Assembly: GCF_037893015.1 (NCBI RefSeq)
Contig: NC_133660.1
Coordinates: 287,033,078 to 287,097,077, forward strand
Direction: 5' to 3'
Length of the DNA stretch: 64,000 nucleotides
Source of the DNA: Macrotis lagotis
Taxonomy: Eukaryota; Chordata; Mammalia; Peramelemorphia; Peramelidae
Of the stretch, positions 34,390 through 45,945 are shown piece after piece. The translations under genes and the position numbers were made by a program. The notes under the pieces are model-generated. The model ran no database searches. It was not told where the DNA came from and was given only the letters and a program-made list of their open reading frames with translations. Position 1 is the stretch's first letter; every line of letters starts with the position of its first letter.

Positions 34390-35434
34390 AAGGAATTGAG
34401 TAGCTATAAGAAGTTAAGCATCATCCCTCCCTTCCTTGCCCCCACCAATTTAAGAATGATTAGGAAAAGTAAAGGCTACCATATTGGCAGTGGGGGTAGG
34501 GGGAATATATCATTCTAATTCACCCTCTTAGAGAATGATGGAAAAAAGAAGGCCCTCTTCTTGCCCCCCTCCCCAAAAGCAGGAATTCAGGTTTCCCTTG
34601 GAAAAGAATGATCCCAGATTGGATATCTATTAGTGTCAAATGTAAGCCAACCATATCTTTATATTCAGCCAGAAACTACAAATATTTCTTATACCTACTT
34701 ATTTTAGAGGAAATCAATCAACAGACATTTATTAGGCACATGGAGATCCAAAAAAAGGAAAAAAAAATGTCTTGTCCTCATATTCAAATGTGGTCCTCTA
34801 TGAAAGATATATAGAGAAGAGATGAGTCCTATCAGAGGGAGAGATGCTAGCAACTGGAAGCAGAGGACAGGCCTCCTGTATAAGCAACCTCATTCCTTCA
34901 GTCTCCCAGGTCTGTAGCCTCGGTGTTAGCCTTGACCTCACTTTCCCTTGCCACCCTTTTCCCTTGTCCAGGCATCTGTCTCTCCCATCTGACCCTTTTT
35001 TTTTCATTCGTGAGGCTACATTTTAGATTCGGCCCCCTTCTGGATCTCTCTGCAATGACCTCCAAAATTGTCCAAACCAATGGCCACTCCATAGAGCTGA
35101 CAACATGATTTTCCTTGATGTGAGGGGTCTGACTGCATCACTCTCCTACTAAATGAATTCCAATGGTTTCCTCTAGGATAAAGTAGAAATTCTTCTCATT
35201 TGACTCTTAAAGTTTTTCACAGTCTGACTGCCACATTGATTTTCAGGATCGCTTCAGGTCTTCTAGTTTGGCCAACCCAGATTTCCCTCTGCTCCTCATG
35301 GATTACTGCCATCTTTGTGTCCCTGACCAAGTCTAGAATTCACTTCCTCCTGATCTCCCATTTCTCTGTCCCTTAAAATGCAAGTTAGGCTTCGATTAGA
35401 TCTCTTGTTCTCGTGGGAATGGGAGAGAGGGAGA

Positions 35435-35575
35435 AAAACAGTAGATAGAGTACCAGCCCTGGAGTCAGGAGGATCTGAGTTCAAATCTGCCCTCAGACAT
35501 TTAATAATTACCTAGCTGTTTGACCTTGGGCAAGTCATTTAACCTCATTGCCTTGCAGAAACCAAAAAAGAAAAA
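35435..35575 (+). repeat. WSINE1-type SINE, forward, head shortened
   Basis: cagtagatagagtaccagcc ... cattgccttgcagaaaccaa. Moderately diverged. Confidence 0.75.
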
Positions 35576-35824
35576 AAACCTGAATGCCAAAAGCCATTTT
35601 TTGATGTAATTGGAAAATATGATTTACATTTTAAAAACTGCTTTAGCATCAGCTTTTGCAAATGTAAACAAATAGTGTCAATCAAAGAAAACTTTGCTCA
35701 TGAAACACTAAAACATGACCTTCCTGACCCCCCCCCCCCAAAAGAGGCAAGTGAGTCAACAGCTTCTATGCGGAGCCTTTCCTGATCTCTCCCTCCCTTC
35801 TTCCCCAAGTGCCGTATATGTCCA

Positions 35825-36075
35825 ACCTTTGGTGACCACTGTTCAGTCGTTTTCAGTTGGGTCTGACTCTCCATGACCCCATTGGGGGCTTTTCTGGCTA
35901 AGCTACTGGAGTGGTTGGTCATTTCTTTCTCCACTTTGTTTGACAGGTGAAGAAACTGAGGCAGGTAGGGTGAACTGGTCTAGGGTCTCTAAGTATCTGA
36001 GGTCAGATTTTAATTGTGAATGTGAGGCTTCTCGGCCTTAGGCCCAGGCTCTGGGCACTATGGTGACCCCCCCCC
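35825..36075 (-). repeat. MAR1-type CORE-SINE, reverse
   Basis: ttcagtcgttttcagttggg, then ccccattgggggcttttctgg, then gtgaagaaactgaggcaggt. A (C)n run has grown at 36068-36079. Confidence 0.7.
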
Positions 36076-36744
36076 CCCAGCTGCACTGCTCAATAGTAGG
36101 ACTTGCTCTTTCTATAGGACTAGTCGAATTCCCGTAAACAGTAAGTGCTTAACAAATGCTTGTTGATTGATGGAATGAAGGCATGGCCCATCCTGCTGAA
36201 TTCCCTGAGAGTAGAGTCAGGAATCCCAGATTGGCTTGATCTCAGCCTCTCTTGGGAGGCCCGGATCATCTGGTCCCCCCAGACCAGACCCTGGCTCCTG
36301 TTGTCCAAGCCCCAGGATGCCAGGAGGCTGCAGAGGGAGGAAGAGAGGGAGGGAGGGAAGGAGGGAGGGCCTTTCCTTGGCTCAAGCCTGATGTCTCATG
36401 ACCATCTTTTATGGTTGCCTTCTGCTATGATACCACTGTGGTCTATCTACACACTCACACAGAGAACTCAGCCTTACAACAATCACATTTCAGCCAAACC
36501 AGCCAACGTCTCAGCCGCCATGCTCTTCAGGTTCAGTTCCCCATTTTTGAGGTTTCCATTCCAAATTGTCCAGGATGAAGATGGCACTCAGGGACAGACC
36601 AGAGCTCCATTGCCCTTGATCATGGTGGCAGAGGGTAAAGAGAGCTGGAGCTAGAGGGTCAAGCCTGGCCCAGGCCACACAATGACCCTTGGACTGTGGG
36701 GTCTCTCTCATTACTTCTGGGAGGGCTTACTAACTGACTGCTGA

Positions 36745-36985
36745 TTGATTAATGTTTGTCCTTTGTTCTGGAAGAAGACCATGACATCAGCGAGATGATG
36801 CCATGACAAGCTCATGAATTGGATTTGAGTGAAGGGGGGGGGGTCTGTGCTAAGTCAGCAGGCTCAGTTTCTCCTCCAGAGTCATCTGGGTCCAGTGCCC
36901 AGATATGAATCAGGATGACTGGAGATGGCCCTGGATATGAGGCAGTCAGGGTGAAGTGACTTGTCCAAGGTCACACAGTGCTTCC
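36745..36985 (-). repeat. Long-bodied tRNA-headed marsupial SINE, reverse
   Basis: cctttgttctggaagaagaccatgacatcag ... tcatctgggtccagtgccc ... caaggtcacacagtg. The same family is forward at 38115-38432 and reverse at 46495-46795. I do not know its formal name. Confidence 0.65.
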
Positions 36986-37134
36986 TTATGAGTTACTAGA
37001 GGGAGTTAGCTTTCTGTATCCTGAGAGCATGTATCTGAGGCAAAAAGAAGGAATTAGCATGGGGGGGGGGCAACTGTGCTCATTGCCTTCTTGCAGCCAC
37101 ACCTTTGACTCTGGGTCACTTCTCTCAGGTACCT

Positions 37135-37310
37135 CTAAAATCCATTGTATCTACAATGCAATAATATTCCACATTCATCTGCCCCCATTGGTTTAGCTTT
37201 TCCCCAGTCATCGGAGATCCATTTTATTTCCAGTTTTTGCCACCACAAAAGTGCTGCTATAAATATTTTGTTATATATAGAACCTTTCCATCTCGGTGAC
37301 CTTTTTTTGT
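37135..37310 (-). repeat. L1 3'-part fragment, reverse
   Basis: aataatattccacattcatc ... ttttgccaccacaaaagtgctgctataaat is the reverse complement of the L1 segment seen forward at 33690-33790. Confidence 0.7.
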
Positions 37311-38114
37311 TGTTGCTCAAGAAAGATTCAATTCAATTCACTAACCACGTATTAAATTGCTGCTATTGGCAGCAGACTGGATTTTGGCCATACAAAGACA
37401 AACCCAATGGGTCTCTGCCCTTAAGAACCTGCTCTTTTCCGGAGGGAGAGGGGATACAAAATGCATCCAGTTCAGTCAATTTAATCGAAATAGAATTGAT
37501 AAAGGGGAGGAGGCAAAGTAGGATTCATTCAGTCAATCAACATTTCTCTTTTTTTTGTGTTATTGCCCACTTGAAAGTGGAGATGGCACATCTGGGGGAC
37601 TGCATCATTAGTAAGAAATATGCATGTGAGGAAAGCCAGGACTACAGGAGGGAGAAGCATTTGGGAAGGGGGTTGGGGGTCACAAAGAGTACCCAGAAGC
37701 CTCCATTAGATGCAGACCTTGGGAGTGAAAAGAGCGCCAAGGCCTCTTTAGCCAGGGAAAAGTTCGTCACTCATTCCTGCAGGCTATTCCTTAGGGAAAG
37801 TAGCAGAAGAGGGAAAGTAAGCACGTGTAAGTGGAAGATGGCTAGGTGCTTATGCTGGGAGGAGGAAGGGGAGGGATTAGGGCAGTCCTGGGGAGGGACT
37901 AAGCAGTGACCGTCCCATAGATCAAGGCGAAGGCTCCTGCTCGTGTCCTGAGGGCTTAACCGGCCCATAGGATCCGATTGCTAGGGTCATTCACTCAGGG
38001 AATTTATGTGCCTCTCTCTCCCTCTTCAGTAAGCTAGCTTCTGAGGTACCAGTGTCAACTATCTTTTATCAGGGCATCTATGCAAAATGTAGAATCTATA
38101 GCATGGTACCTCGG

Positions 38115-38432
38115 TGGTACTAGGGCAGCTAGGTGGTGCAGTGGATAGAGCGCTGGCCTTGGAGTCAGGAGGACAGGAGTTTGAAACTGGCCTCAGACAC
38201 TTACTAGCTGTGTGACCTTAGGCAAGTCCTTTAATGCTGATTGTCTCACATTCAGGGCCATCTCTAGTCATCTTGATTCCTATCTGGCCCCTGGACCCAG
38301 ATGACTTTGGAGGAGAAAGTGAGGCCGGGGACTTAGCACAGCCCCCCTCACTCAAATCCCATTCATGTGCTTGTCATGACCTCACCTCCCTGATGTCCTG
38401 GTCTGCTTCAAAAATGAAGGGCAACCATTAAC
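38115..38432 (+). repeat. Long-bodied tRNA-headed marsupial SINE, forward
   Basis: gggcagctaggtggtgcagt head, core, then tggacccagatgactttgg ... cctgatgtcctggtctgctt ... aaaatgaagggcaacc. It is a full-length partner of the reverse copy at 36745-36985. Confidence 0.7.
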
Positions 38433-38899
38433 TCTGGTGGTAGGGCAAGGTCATCCCAGAAGGAATAGAAGAACTGTTACGTTGTCCTGGGGGTCTCCAG
38501 ACCCTCTGGAAAGGAGTTAAAGGGGGTATTTGAAAAACTGCTCCCAACCTTGGCTTGGAGACTTGCCATCTGAGGGTGGAGGTTCCAGAAAGCTCCACTG
38601 AGGCAAGAATACCTAGTTCTCTCTGGAGAATGGGCCCAGCCAAGAACTCCACAAAAGGTCAGCCTAGCAGAGTTCTCAAAGGCTCAAGAGAGAGTGAATT
38701 TAGGGCCACATCAATTCACCAAAGGGGTTTTCATCTGTCCAGATGTAAGCAGGTATCTCCAACAACCTGGTGAAATCACAGGTCTTTTGATTACTGAACT
38801 ATATGCTAAGCAACCCAGCTCCAAAGTTAGATGTGAAAAGGCAACGTTGTACAAAGAAGTGGGGGACTATGGGGATGGAAGACTGCACAGAACTTTAGC

Positions 38900-39060
38900 C
38901 CTTTAAAATACATTCATTTCATTTTGTTGAATTTCCTTCCCCCTCCCCCAGTTTTATTCTTTGGTAAAAGGGACGGTTTTCTGGGAAGGAGTGGGAGAGT
39001 GGCACAGTGAGATTGGAGTTGTGAAAACAAAAGAGAGCAATACATTTTTTTTTTAAAAAA
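38900..39060 (+). repeat. Unclassified retroelement 3' end
   Basis: ttccttccccctcccccagttttattctttgg ... ggttttctgggaaggagtggg with an A-rich end. Related to 17230-17435. Confidence 0.4.
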
Positions 39061-39169
39061 AGAAATAGATAGTAATAATATGTACAGCACTGGATTGAGT
39101 CTCTAAGATACCTAGAATTGTTGGGTCCTGTGAAAAGAGATACACACACATACACAGATTGGGGGGGGG

Positions 39170-39171
<2 letters not shown>

Positions 39172-39233
<62 letters not shown>

Positions 39234-39410
39234 GGAGAGGGAGACAGACAGAGGCAGGGAGACAGAGAAAGACAGAGGAGGAGAGGGACAGACAGAGACA
39301 GAGACAGAGAGAGACAAAGAGAGGAGAGAGACAGAGAGAGACAGAGAGAGGAGAGAGACAGAGCCAGACAGAGAGAGAGAGAAAGAAAAAGAGAGAGGGG
39401 AGAATGAATA
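39172..39410. repeat. (GA)n and (GAGACA)n simple repeat
   Basis: About 28 pure GA units, then gagacagacagaga-type units, 240 bp of almost pure purine-rich sequence. Confidence 0.92.
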
Positions 39411-40244
39411 GGCCATTTATCCATTTATGAAGCCCTTACATGAAGGGAAGGAAGACAATAAATAAACAAAAGGAGGGAAGCTTGCAGCCAAAAAAAAACC
39501 AAAGCCGGCCTTTCTAAGTCCATGGAAGATGAAGGAGGGGAAAGAAATAATTTACATTTTCAAGTTAAAGAAAACCTTCACCAGGCTCTAGGGCAAGGGT
39601 GTCCACCCTTGGAGCTCTTCTAGGCCCCATCACCTGACAAAACTTGTCAAGGACCAAGAATTTAATAGTTACTTATGTAAGCAATATCATGTAAGCCATA
39701 TTACCAATGAGTATAATGATAAAATAGAATGATGTAATAAAGTATAAAATGTAATAAATGAAAATAAAATAATAAAATGAATATAATAAAACATGTTTTA
39801 AACAACATTAAGATGATGTCATTTTTAATATGAACCCTAGCTTTGCCTTTTCAATACCAGTGTATCTATATACCTGCTTTGATAGATAGTGTAGAAATGA
39901 GAAGAATATTTTCAAAGTGCTCAATTGAAATTTTTGTTCTGTTTTTACTTTTTTGTGTGTCTGCTCCCTATAGGAAAAAGAGTTGCTCTCAAATATATGT
40001 AGTCCCCAAAAGAGACATCATGAACGGGGCAAGTTCGTGAGATGCATTAGGCGGATACAATTTATCAAAGTCCAATGAAACACTCGAATGAATTTTTCTT
40101 TCTACATTTCTAATTGCAAGTTTGCAATGCTGATGTCAACTGAGAATGAAGCAGCAAAGATACTCTGAAAGCATAATAATTGCTCAAAACTATATTCCTG
40201 GTAAAAGGCTGGCTTCTTTAGAGTATCAGTAAGAAATTAAGACT

Positions 40245-40860
40245 CCTGAATATTTTAATCTATTGTTAATATGCAGATTTAGGGGGACAATGAGCAGGAT
40301 GCTTGGAGACTGTCCTGCCAGGAAAAAACAGGAAATCTCCTAACATTGTATAAGGATGATACTGATGAAGAGTTGTCTTGGGCAGAGATAGTATGCAACT
40401 TTCATGGTTAGACCACAAGGTAGAAAAATAATTTTCTCTGTTCTCTGCTTTTGCTTTAAAAGATCAATTTCTTTCTTTCCTTTTTAAAAAAACTATGATT
40501 GTTACTTCCTTTTCTTTAAAAAAATCTTATTTATATAAGGCAATGGAGTTAAGTGGCTTGCCCAAGGCCACACAGCTAGGTAATTATTTAGTGTCTGAGG
40601 CCGGATTTGAACTCAGGTCCTCCTGACTCCAGGGCCGGTGCTTTATCTGCTGCGCCACCCAGATGCCCCCAAGATTAATTTCTTTCCCAGGTCAGTGTGG
40701 TCTTTTCTTTTTTAGGAATGGCCTCCACCTTAAGGGTGACAATGGTAAATCCCAGAGAATAAAACTGCATATCTAATCTATATCTTTTGTTAGGCTTTTA
40801 TGGTTTACAGGTGAAATGCTGCTGAGGTTTCCTAAAATTTTGAAATCTATTCTCCAAGTT
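40245..40860 (+). mobile_element. LTR-like repeat, copy 2 of 3, nested in the hAT element
   Basis: Homologous to 25085-25560 and 59960-60310: agatttagggggacaatgag at left, ggaatggcctccacctt ... gagaataaaactgcat at right. It is interrupted by a reverse SINE. An old, broken fossil without coding part. Confidence 0.4.
40520..40669 (-). repeat. WSINE1-type SINE inside LTR-like copy 2
   Basis: Reverse copy ending gccacccagatgccccc. aagatcaatttctttc (40460-40475) and aagattaatttctttc (40671-40686) form a 16-bp duplication with one mismatch. Confidence 0.85.
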
Positions 40861-41767
40861 CTGTGACAAAATAGCAATTAATGCTAAATACGATGAAGTT
40901 AAATTATGAGGAATGAGTCATATGACATTCAAAAATAAAGATTTTAATTCCTTATATGCATGTCTTTTGTCAAAACAAAACAAAACAAGTCCTACAGTCT
41001 GTGAGACCACACAATGCTATCCATGTTAGTTAAGGGTTGAACTGGTCCATGATGTGGTGACATTGGTGTGCCTGCACTTACCTCTTCCTTCCTTTTCCAA
41101 GTACCCTCTCAGGCAGCATGAATGGGCCCCTTGGCTGCAGGTTGGACGCACCAGCTCTAAGGAACCCCACTCCTGATACCGCCACTCCCACTCCCCCACA
41201 GAGGCCAGCTGAGTTGTTGGGGGGTGGGCACCCTCTGTGAGAAGTTGGATTGGAGGAGAGCTCCTTGAGGGCAGGGCTGACCCCATTTAGGATGGCCTCC
41301 AGGCCATGGAGCCTAGCAGGTGATGGATAAATGTTTCTTGAAATGGATTCAACTGGACTGAACAGTGAGGAAGCATGTGGATCCAGGAGGAGCAAAAGAC
41401 TGCACAAGTTGGCCACAGAAGACCCTGATTCGAGGCCCAGCTGTTTCTTACCAGCTGGGTGGTGGTGGGGAGGGGAGGGGGCATTCATTTACACAGGACC
41501 TGAGCTAGGGGTGTTAGAGATAGCTCACTAGCCTCCTAGGCAAGCCATCTTGTCTTTCTGCCTTCCTGGTCCTCATCTGTTAAATGAAGGAGTTGGAATG
41601 AAGACACCTCTTCAGTGGCTCCAACCTTAAGGCCTTGGGGCCTCCCTGCTCAGACATTCAGGGTATCCAGGTCCTTCCCAGTTCTGACAGCTAGGCAGGT
41701 TCTCTGCTCTAAGGTCCCTGCTGATGTCCTAGCTTCTGAGGTCCCTGCTCTGACATTTCCTGTTCTA

Positions 41768-41965
41768 AGAAAGGGGTTCTTAACCTGGAGTCTAACAACT
41801 GGTTTTTAAAAATATCTCAACTGCATTTCAATAGAATTGGTTTTCTTTGTCATCCTATACATTTTATGTTGTGCATATAAACATGATTCTGAGCAGGGCC
41901 CTACTGGCTTTCCCCACCTGCTATCCAAAAGGGTCTAGGACACAAAGAAAGTGACTGGCTCCCAT
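41768..41965 (+). mobile_element. Non-autonomous DNA transposon fragment (hAT-like)
   Basis: ggggttcttaacctggagtc ... atttcaatagaattggttttc ... gattctgagcagggccc ... aaaagggtctaggacacaaa follows a known short mammalian element whose ends read GGGGTTCTTAACCT. The right terminal repeat is degraded. Confidence 0.55.
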
Positions 41966-43691
41966 TCCCAGGTCTCCCATTGTTCTGCCATTCTCCCAGC
42001 TCTGGAGTTCTACAGTTTGGGCCTATGGTTCTGTTGTCCTGAGCACTGCCCTCCAGCCCCCTTCCCACTCTACACAGCACCCTCTGGGTCTCCTTTGGCC
42101 AGGGCTGGGGAGCACTCTCCACTACCCCCTACCTGGTGGCTTCTGTGGGATGACAGTAGCTAGAATATCAATGACCAGTAACTATATTTATATGACTAGC
42201 ACCAGATCACAACCGGAGAGGCAGGTGTTAGATTATCTCCATTTCACTGAGGAAAGCAAAGTGACTGACCCAGCTAGCATCTGGTCAAGATCTGAATCCG
42301 AGTCCAGTGCTCTAACCCTGGGGGGAGGGGACACCTACATAGCTAGGCTATTCCTCTGCCCATCAATAGCCTGCCCGGCTTAGTAGGACCCACAAAGATT
42401 TGTGCCAGCCTCAGAGTGCCTCTGACCCCTGAAGAAAAAGGAGCTTCCTCAGAAGAACCGCAATCCTGCATTTATAGAGTGGTTTCCAGAATGCCTCCAA
42501 ACTCCTTTTGTTCTCTAAATGATCCTGTCAGTTAGAGAGGATGAGCATTATTTGTCCACACTGTACAAAGGAAGTGAGACTCAGGGAAGGTTAACAGACT
42601 CACTCAGAGTCATTAAGTTAAGGTAGCTATAAGATTCCTCTATGTAAATAAAAAACTCTCTCCAGTGGCCAGTTCCTTCACAGGGTGTCAGTCCTTAGGA
42701 AATGGTAGTGGCCAAAAAGAATGGGCATGATTGGGGGTGGCCCTTTAGAACTTGCAAGTTGGCATCCAGTCCCTGTGGGCACGTCCCCATTTACTCAACA
42801 GGATGCTGTGTTAGAACAATATGCCAACTGGTTGCAAGGTGTAAAAGCTCTGAAGATAAAAATAGGACAAAATTCTCCCCAGGCCCTGCCCTCAAGACGC
42901 CTACATTCTCTCCCAAACATATCTTTACTGACTTGAAGTAGAACTCAACTCTGTAAAGAAGGGGTTCCCTGGGTGGAACCAAGATGACGACCAGAGAAGA
43001 ATGTCTCTTTGACACTCTCTCATAAAACTTACAAACTAAGGACTCTAACTAAATTTTTGAGAGACAGAACCCACAGAGGGACCCAGTGAGGCAGTTCTCC
43101 TATTCAAGGTAACCTGGAAAAGAGCAGAAAGGCTCTGCTCCCCGGGGTTGGAGGAGCGGTCCGCCAGAGGGGTGACCCTCCAGAGCAAAAGAACTTCAGC
43201 TTCCTGGAGGCAGCCCCAGGGTGCTGGGAGCCACCTCACAGCAGCAGGGGAGTCACCTGAGCTGCACCCCGGGGAGCACCAGGCACAAAGTGGGGGAACA
43301 GCAGGGGACCTCTGCCAGAATGAGCATGTGAAGCTCAGCCCTCAGAGCACACAGCAGCCCAGATCCAAGAAACAGAAGCAGGTGGAGCCAGTAGGCAGGA
43401 GCCCCCAGGGCATGAGCCCATTGAACCTAGGGAGGGGAATGAAGAGAGACTGCCCAACTATGTCCTCTGTCCCTGGAACAGTACCCTGAGGTTCTGACCA
43501 CATTCAGATCCTGGTCTCAGTCTAGGCCCCCCATAGAACAGCAGCCCCCCCCACCTCAGCCCCTTGGCAGAGGGGGGTGCTTATGGTCATTCACAGACCA
43601 GGAGGGAGGACAGAGCCTCACACACTGAGATCCTTGTGGGAGTGTCCCAAAAGCTCAGGAAGTACCCCAAAACCAGTCTCAGGCTGGGAAA

Positions 43692-44756
43692 ATGAGCAAG
43701 CAGAGAAACAAGAGGAACACCATTGAGAAATATTTTGCCTATGAGCCCAAGAAGGATCAAAACACTCAGTCTGAAGATGAAGAAGCACAAGCTCCTGCAT
43801 CTAAGACTCTGAGAAAGACAGAAATTGGGGTCAGGCTATGACAGAGCTCAAAAAAAGACTTTGAAAATCAAATTAGGGAGTTAGAAGAAAAACTGGGAAA
43901 AGAAATGAGAGAGATGCAGGAAAAACATGAAAATGAAGTCAGCAGCTTAGTCAAGGAAATCCAAAAAAAAATGCTGAAGAAAATAGCATGCTTAGCTTAG
44001 GTCAAATGGATAAAACAGTTCAAAAAGTGATTGAGGAGAAGAATGCTTTAAAAAGCAGAATTGGCCAGATGGAAAAAGAGATAAGAAAGCTCTCTGAGGA
44101 AAACAAATCCTTTAGACAAAGAATAGAACTCAGGGAGATTGCTGATTTTATGAGAAATCAGGACTCAATACTTCAAAACCAAAAGAATGAAAAATGAGAA
44201 GAAAATGTGAAACATCTCATTGAAAAAACAACTGATATGGAAAACAGATTTAGGAAAGATAATTAAAAATTATTGGAATACCTGAAGGTCACGATCAGGA
44301 AAAGAGCCTTGACCTCAGAATTACTACAGGAAAATTGCCCTGATATCCTAGAAGCAGAGGGCAAAATAGAAATGGAGAGAATCTACCAATCTCCCCAAGA
44401 AAGAGATCCCAAAAAATCCAACCCCTAGGAATATTACAGCCAAGTTCCAGAATTCCCAAGTCAAAGAGAAAAATATTACAAGCAGTCAGAAGGACACAAT
44501 TCAAATACCATGGAGCTGCAGTCAGGATCACACAGGACTTAGCAGCAACTACATTAAAAGCTTGTAAGGCTTGTACTGGAAGGCAAAAGAGCTTGGAATG
44601 CAACCGAGAATCAACTACCCAGCAAGGCTGAATGCCCTCTTCCAGGGAAAAAGATGGACTTTCAATGAACCAGGGGAATTTCAAATGTTTCTGTTGGAAT
44701 GGCCAGAGCTGAACAGAAGGTTTGATCTTCAGATACAGGACTCAGGTGAAGCATAG
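43692..44756 (+). pseudogene. HAL1 ORF1 (L1 ORF1p-like), degraded
   Basis: It starts MSKQRNKRNTIEKYFAYEPK and meets a stop after 49 residues (43839-43841). A coiled coil follows (IGQMEKEIRKLSEENKSFRQRI, 43988-44197), then a decayed RRM region, then a C-terminal domain (GMQPRINYPARLNALFQGKRWTF, 44571-44756) that aligns with QPRISYPAKLSF of human L1 ORF1p. The family protein binds RNA as a trimer; this copy is broken in several places and is not expected to be made. Confidence 0.85.
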
Positions 44757-45245
44757 AGATTGGAGGAGAGGGGGAAAATATGAGGGACTTAATGATGATG
44801 AACTGTATGTATTCCTGTATAGAAAAATGACACTGATAATACTCATATGAACCTTCTCAGTTAATAGAGCAGGTAGGAAGAGCTTTTATAGATGAAGCAC
44901 AGGAGAAAGCTGAATTTGAAGATATATTGTGGTGTAAAAATGGAATCAGTAAATAAAAGGGAAATGTAATGGGAGAAAGAAAAAGGAGAGGGGGGAATAG
45001 GCCAAGATATTTCATATAATAATATTTTTTTTTTTACAATGAGCTATTGCAATGATATGGAAAGGGGAAGGCAAGGGGGAATGAGGGAACCTTTGATCTC
45101 ATCAGAGGTGACTAGGAGAGGAAACAGCATATATACTCAATGGGGTATAGACATCTGGAGTAAGAAGGAGGGGGGAGCAGGGGGAAGGGGTGGGGATGTG
45201 AATGATGGAGGAGAGGATGGACCATGGAGGGAGAGTGGTCAGATA

Positions 45246-45406
45246 TAACATATTTTCTTTTTTACTTCTTGCAAGGGGCTGGGATTGGATGGCCTGTCTG
45301 GGACCATGGGGCCAGGTAGATGCTGGGCCTAAGGGGTGGTATGGGGGCTCAGGGTCTCTTGGCCCCAGGGCCAAGGATCTGTCTGCTGCACCACTCAGCT
45401 ACCCTC
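45246..45406 (-). repeat. SINE-like module A in the HAL1 3' region
   Basis: ttttacttcttgcaaggggctggg ... ggccccagggccaaggatctgtctgctgcaccactcagctaccct has the end structure of a reverse SINE but a scrambled middle. Confidence 0.5.
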
Positions 45407-45597
45407 CAGCAGTCAGAGTGAAAGGAGAGAGAAAATATAGTACATGGTAGTAGAGAAATACGAAAGGAGGGAGCTGCGATCAGCAGTGGCAAGGGTGGAA
45501 AAATATGGAAGTAACTTTTGTGATGGACTTATCATAAAGTATGTGATCCACCTGTGACAGAGTTGGTGGTGTTGGAACACAGACTGAAGCACATTTA

Positions 45598-45631
<34 letters not shown>
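45598..45631. repeat. (TTA)n microsatellite
   Basis: About 11 units immediately before SINE-like module B. Confidence 0.95.
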
Positions 45632-45632
<1 letters not shown>

Positions 45633-45634
45633 TT

Positions 45635-45754
45635 TGGGGGGTGCAGGGCAAATAGGGCTGGTAGCAGGGTGACCATTGGGTATCTGAGGCTGGATTTGGA
45701 CCCGGGTGCTTCAGGCTCAAGGGCCAGTGCTCTGTCTGCCACCCAAATGCCCCT
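45635..45754 (-). repeat. SINE-like module B in the HAL1 3' region
   Basis: gtgcagggcaaatagggctgg ... tatctgaggctggatttgga ... gggccagtgctctgtctgccacccaaatgcccc. A reverse SINE shortened by about 25 bp. Confidence 0.65.
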
Positions 45755-45789
45755 ACTATTATTACTATTTTATTTTATTTGGGGTCTTT

Positions 45790-45945
45790 TTTTTTTCTTT
45801 TTCTGGTTTTTGCAGGGCAGTGGGGTTAGGGTGGCTTGCATGTCACACAGCTGGGTGATTGTTGGGTGTACAGGGCTGGATATCAGCTTGGGTGCTCCTG
45901 GCTCCAGGGCTGGTGCTACATCCATTGCACCACCTGGCCATACCT
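45790..45945 (-). repeat. SINE-like module C in the HAL1 3' region
   Basis: tttttgcagggcagtggggtt ... cacacagctgggtgattgttggg ... gctacatccattgcaccacctggcca. A nearly complete reverse SINE; many of its differences from other copies are A to G. Confidence 0.7.

Larger units (their letters stand above)
39594..41154 (-). mobile_element. hAT (Charlie-type) DNA transposon remnant with terminal inverted repeats and 8-bp target-site duplication
   Basis: The left end caagggtgtccacccttgg and the reverse complement of the right end ctggtgcgtccaacctgc resemble each other and the hAT terminal form CAGNGGTGTCCAACC. ctctaggg (39586-39593) and ctctaagg (41155-41162) form an 8-bp duplication with one mismatch, the size hAT transposases make. 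On the minus strand at about 40260-39880 the sequence reads like the C-terminal dimerisation region of hAT transposase (CLFWGLHIFESNSFS, then THKKVKTEQKFQLSTLKI, against LFGSTYLCEQLFS...KS..RSRLTDENLQSVLRI), with stops. Internal parts are missing. Confidence 0.75.

Noticed and set aside
36145-36654. 169-residue plus-strand open frame
   Set aside because: No recognisable protein features, and it starts in repeat-derived sequence.
37145-37909. 254-residue plus-strand open frame
   Set aside because: It begins inside a reverse L1 fragment and runs through another old repeat into unrecognised sequence. No family resemblance or conserved motif; most likely chance.
38919-39424. Serine/leucine-rich minus-strand and glutamate/arginine-rich plus-strand open frames
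   Set aside because: They are translations of the (GA)n and (GAGACA)n repeat.
43692-43841. Possible small host gene starting MSKQRNKRNTIEKYFAYEPK
   Set aside because: It is the N-terminus of the HAL1 ORF1, with coiled coil and C-terminal domain following in order.
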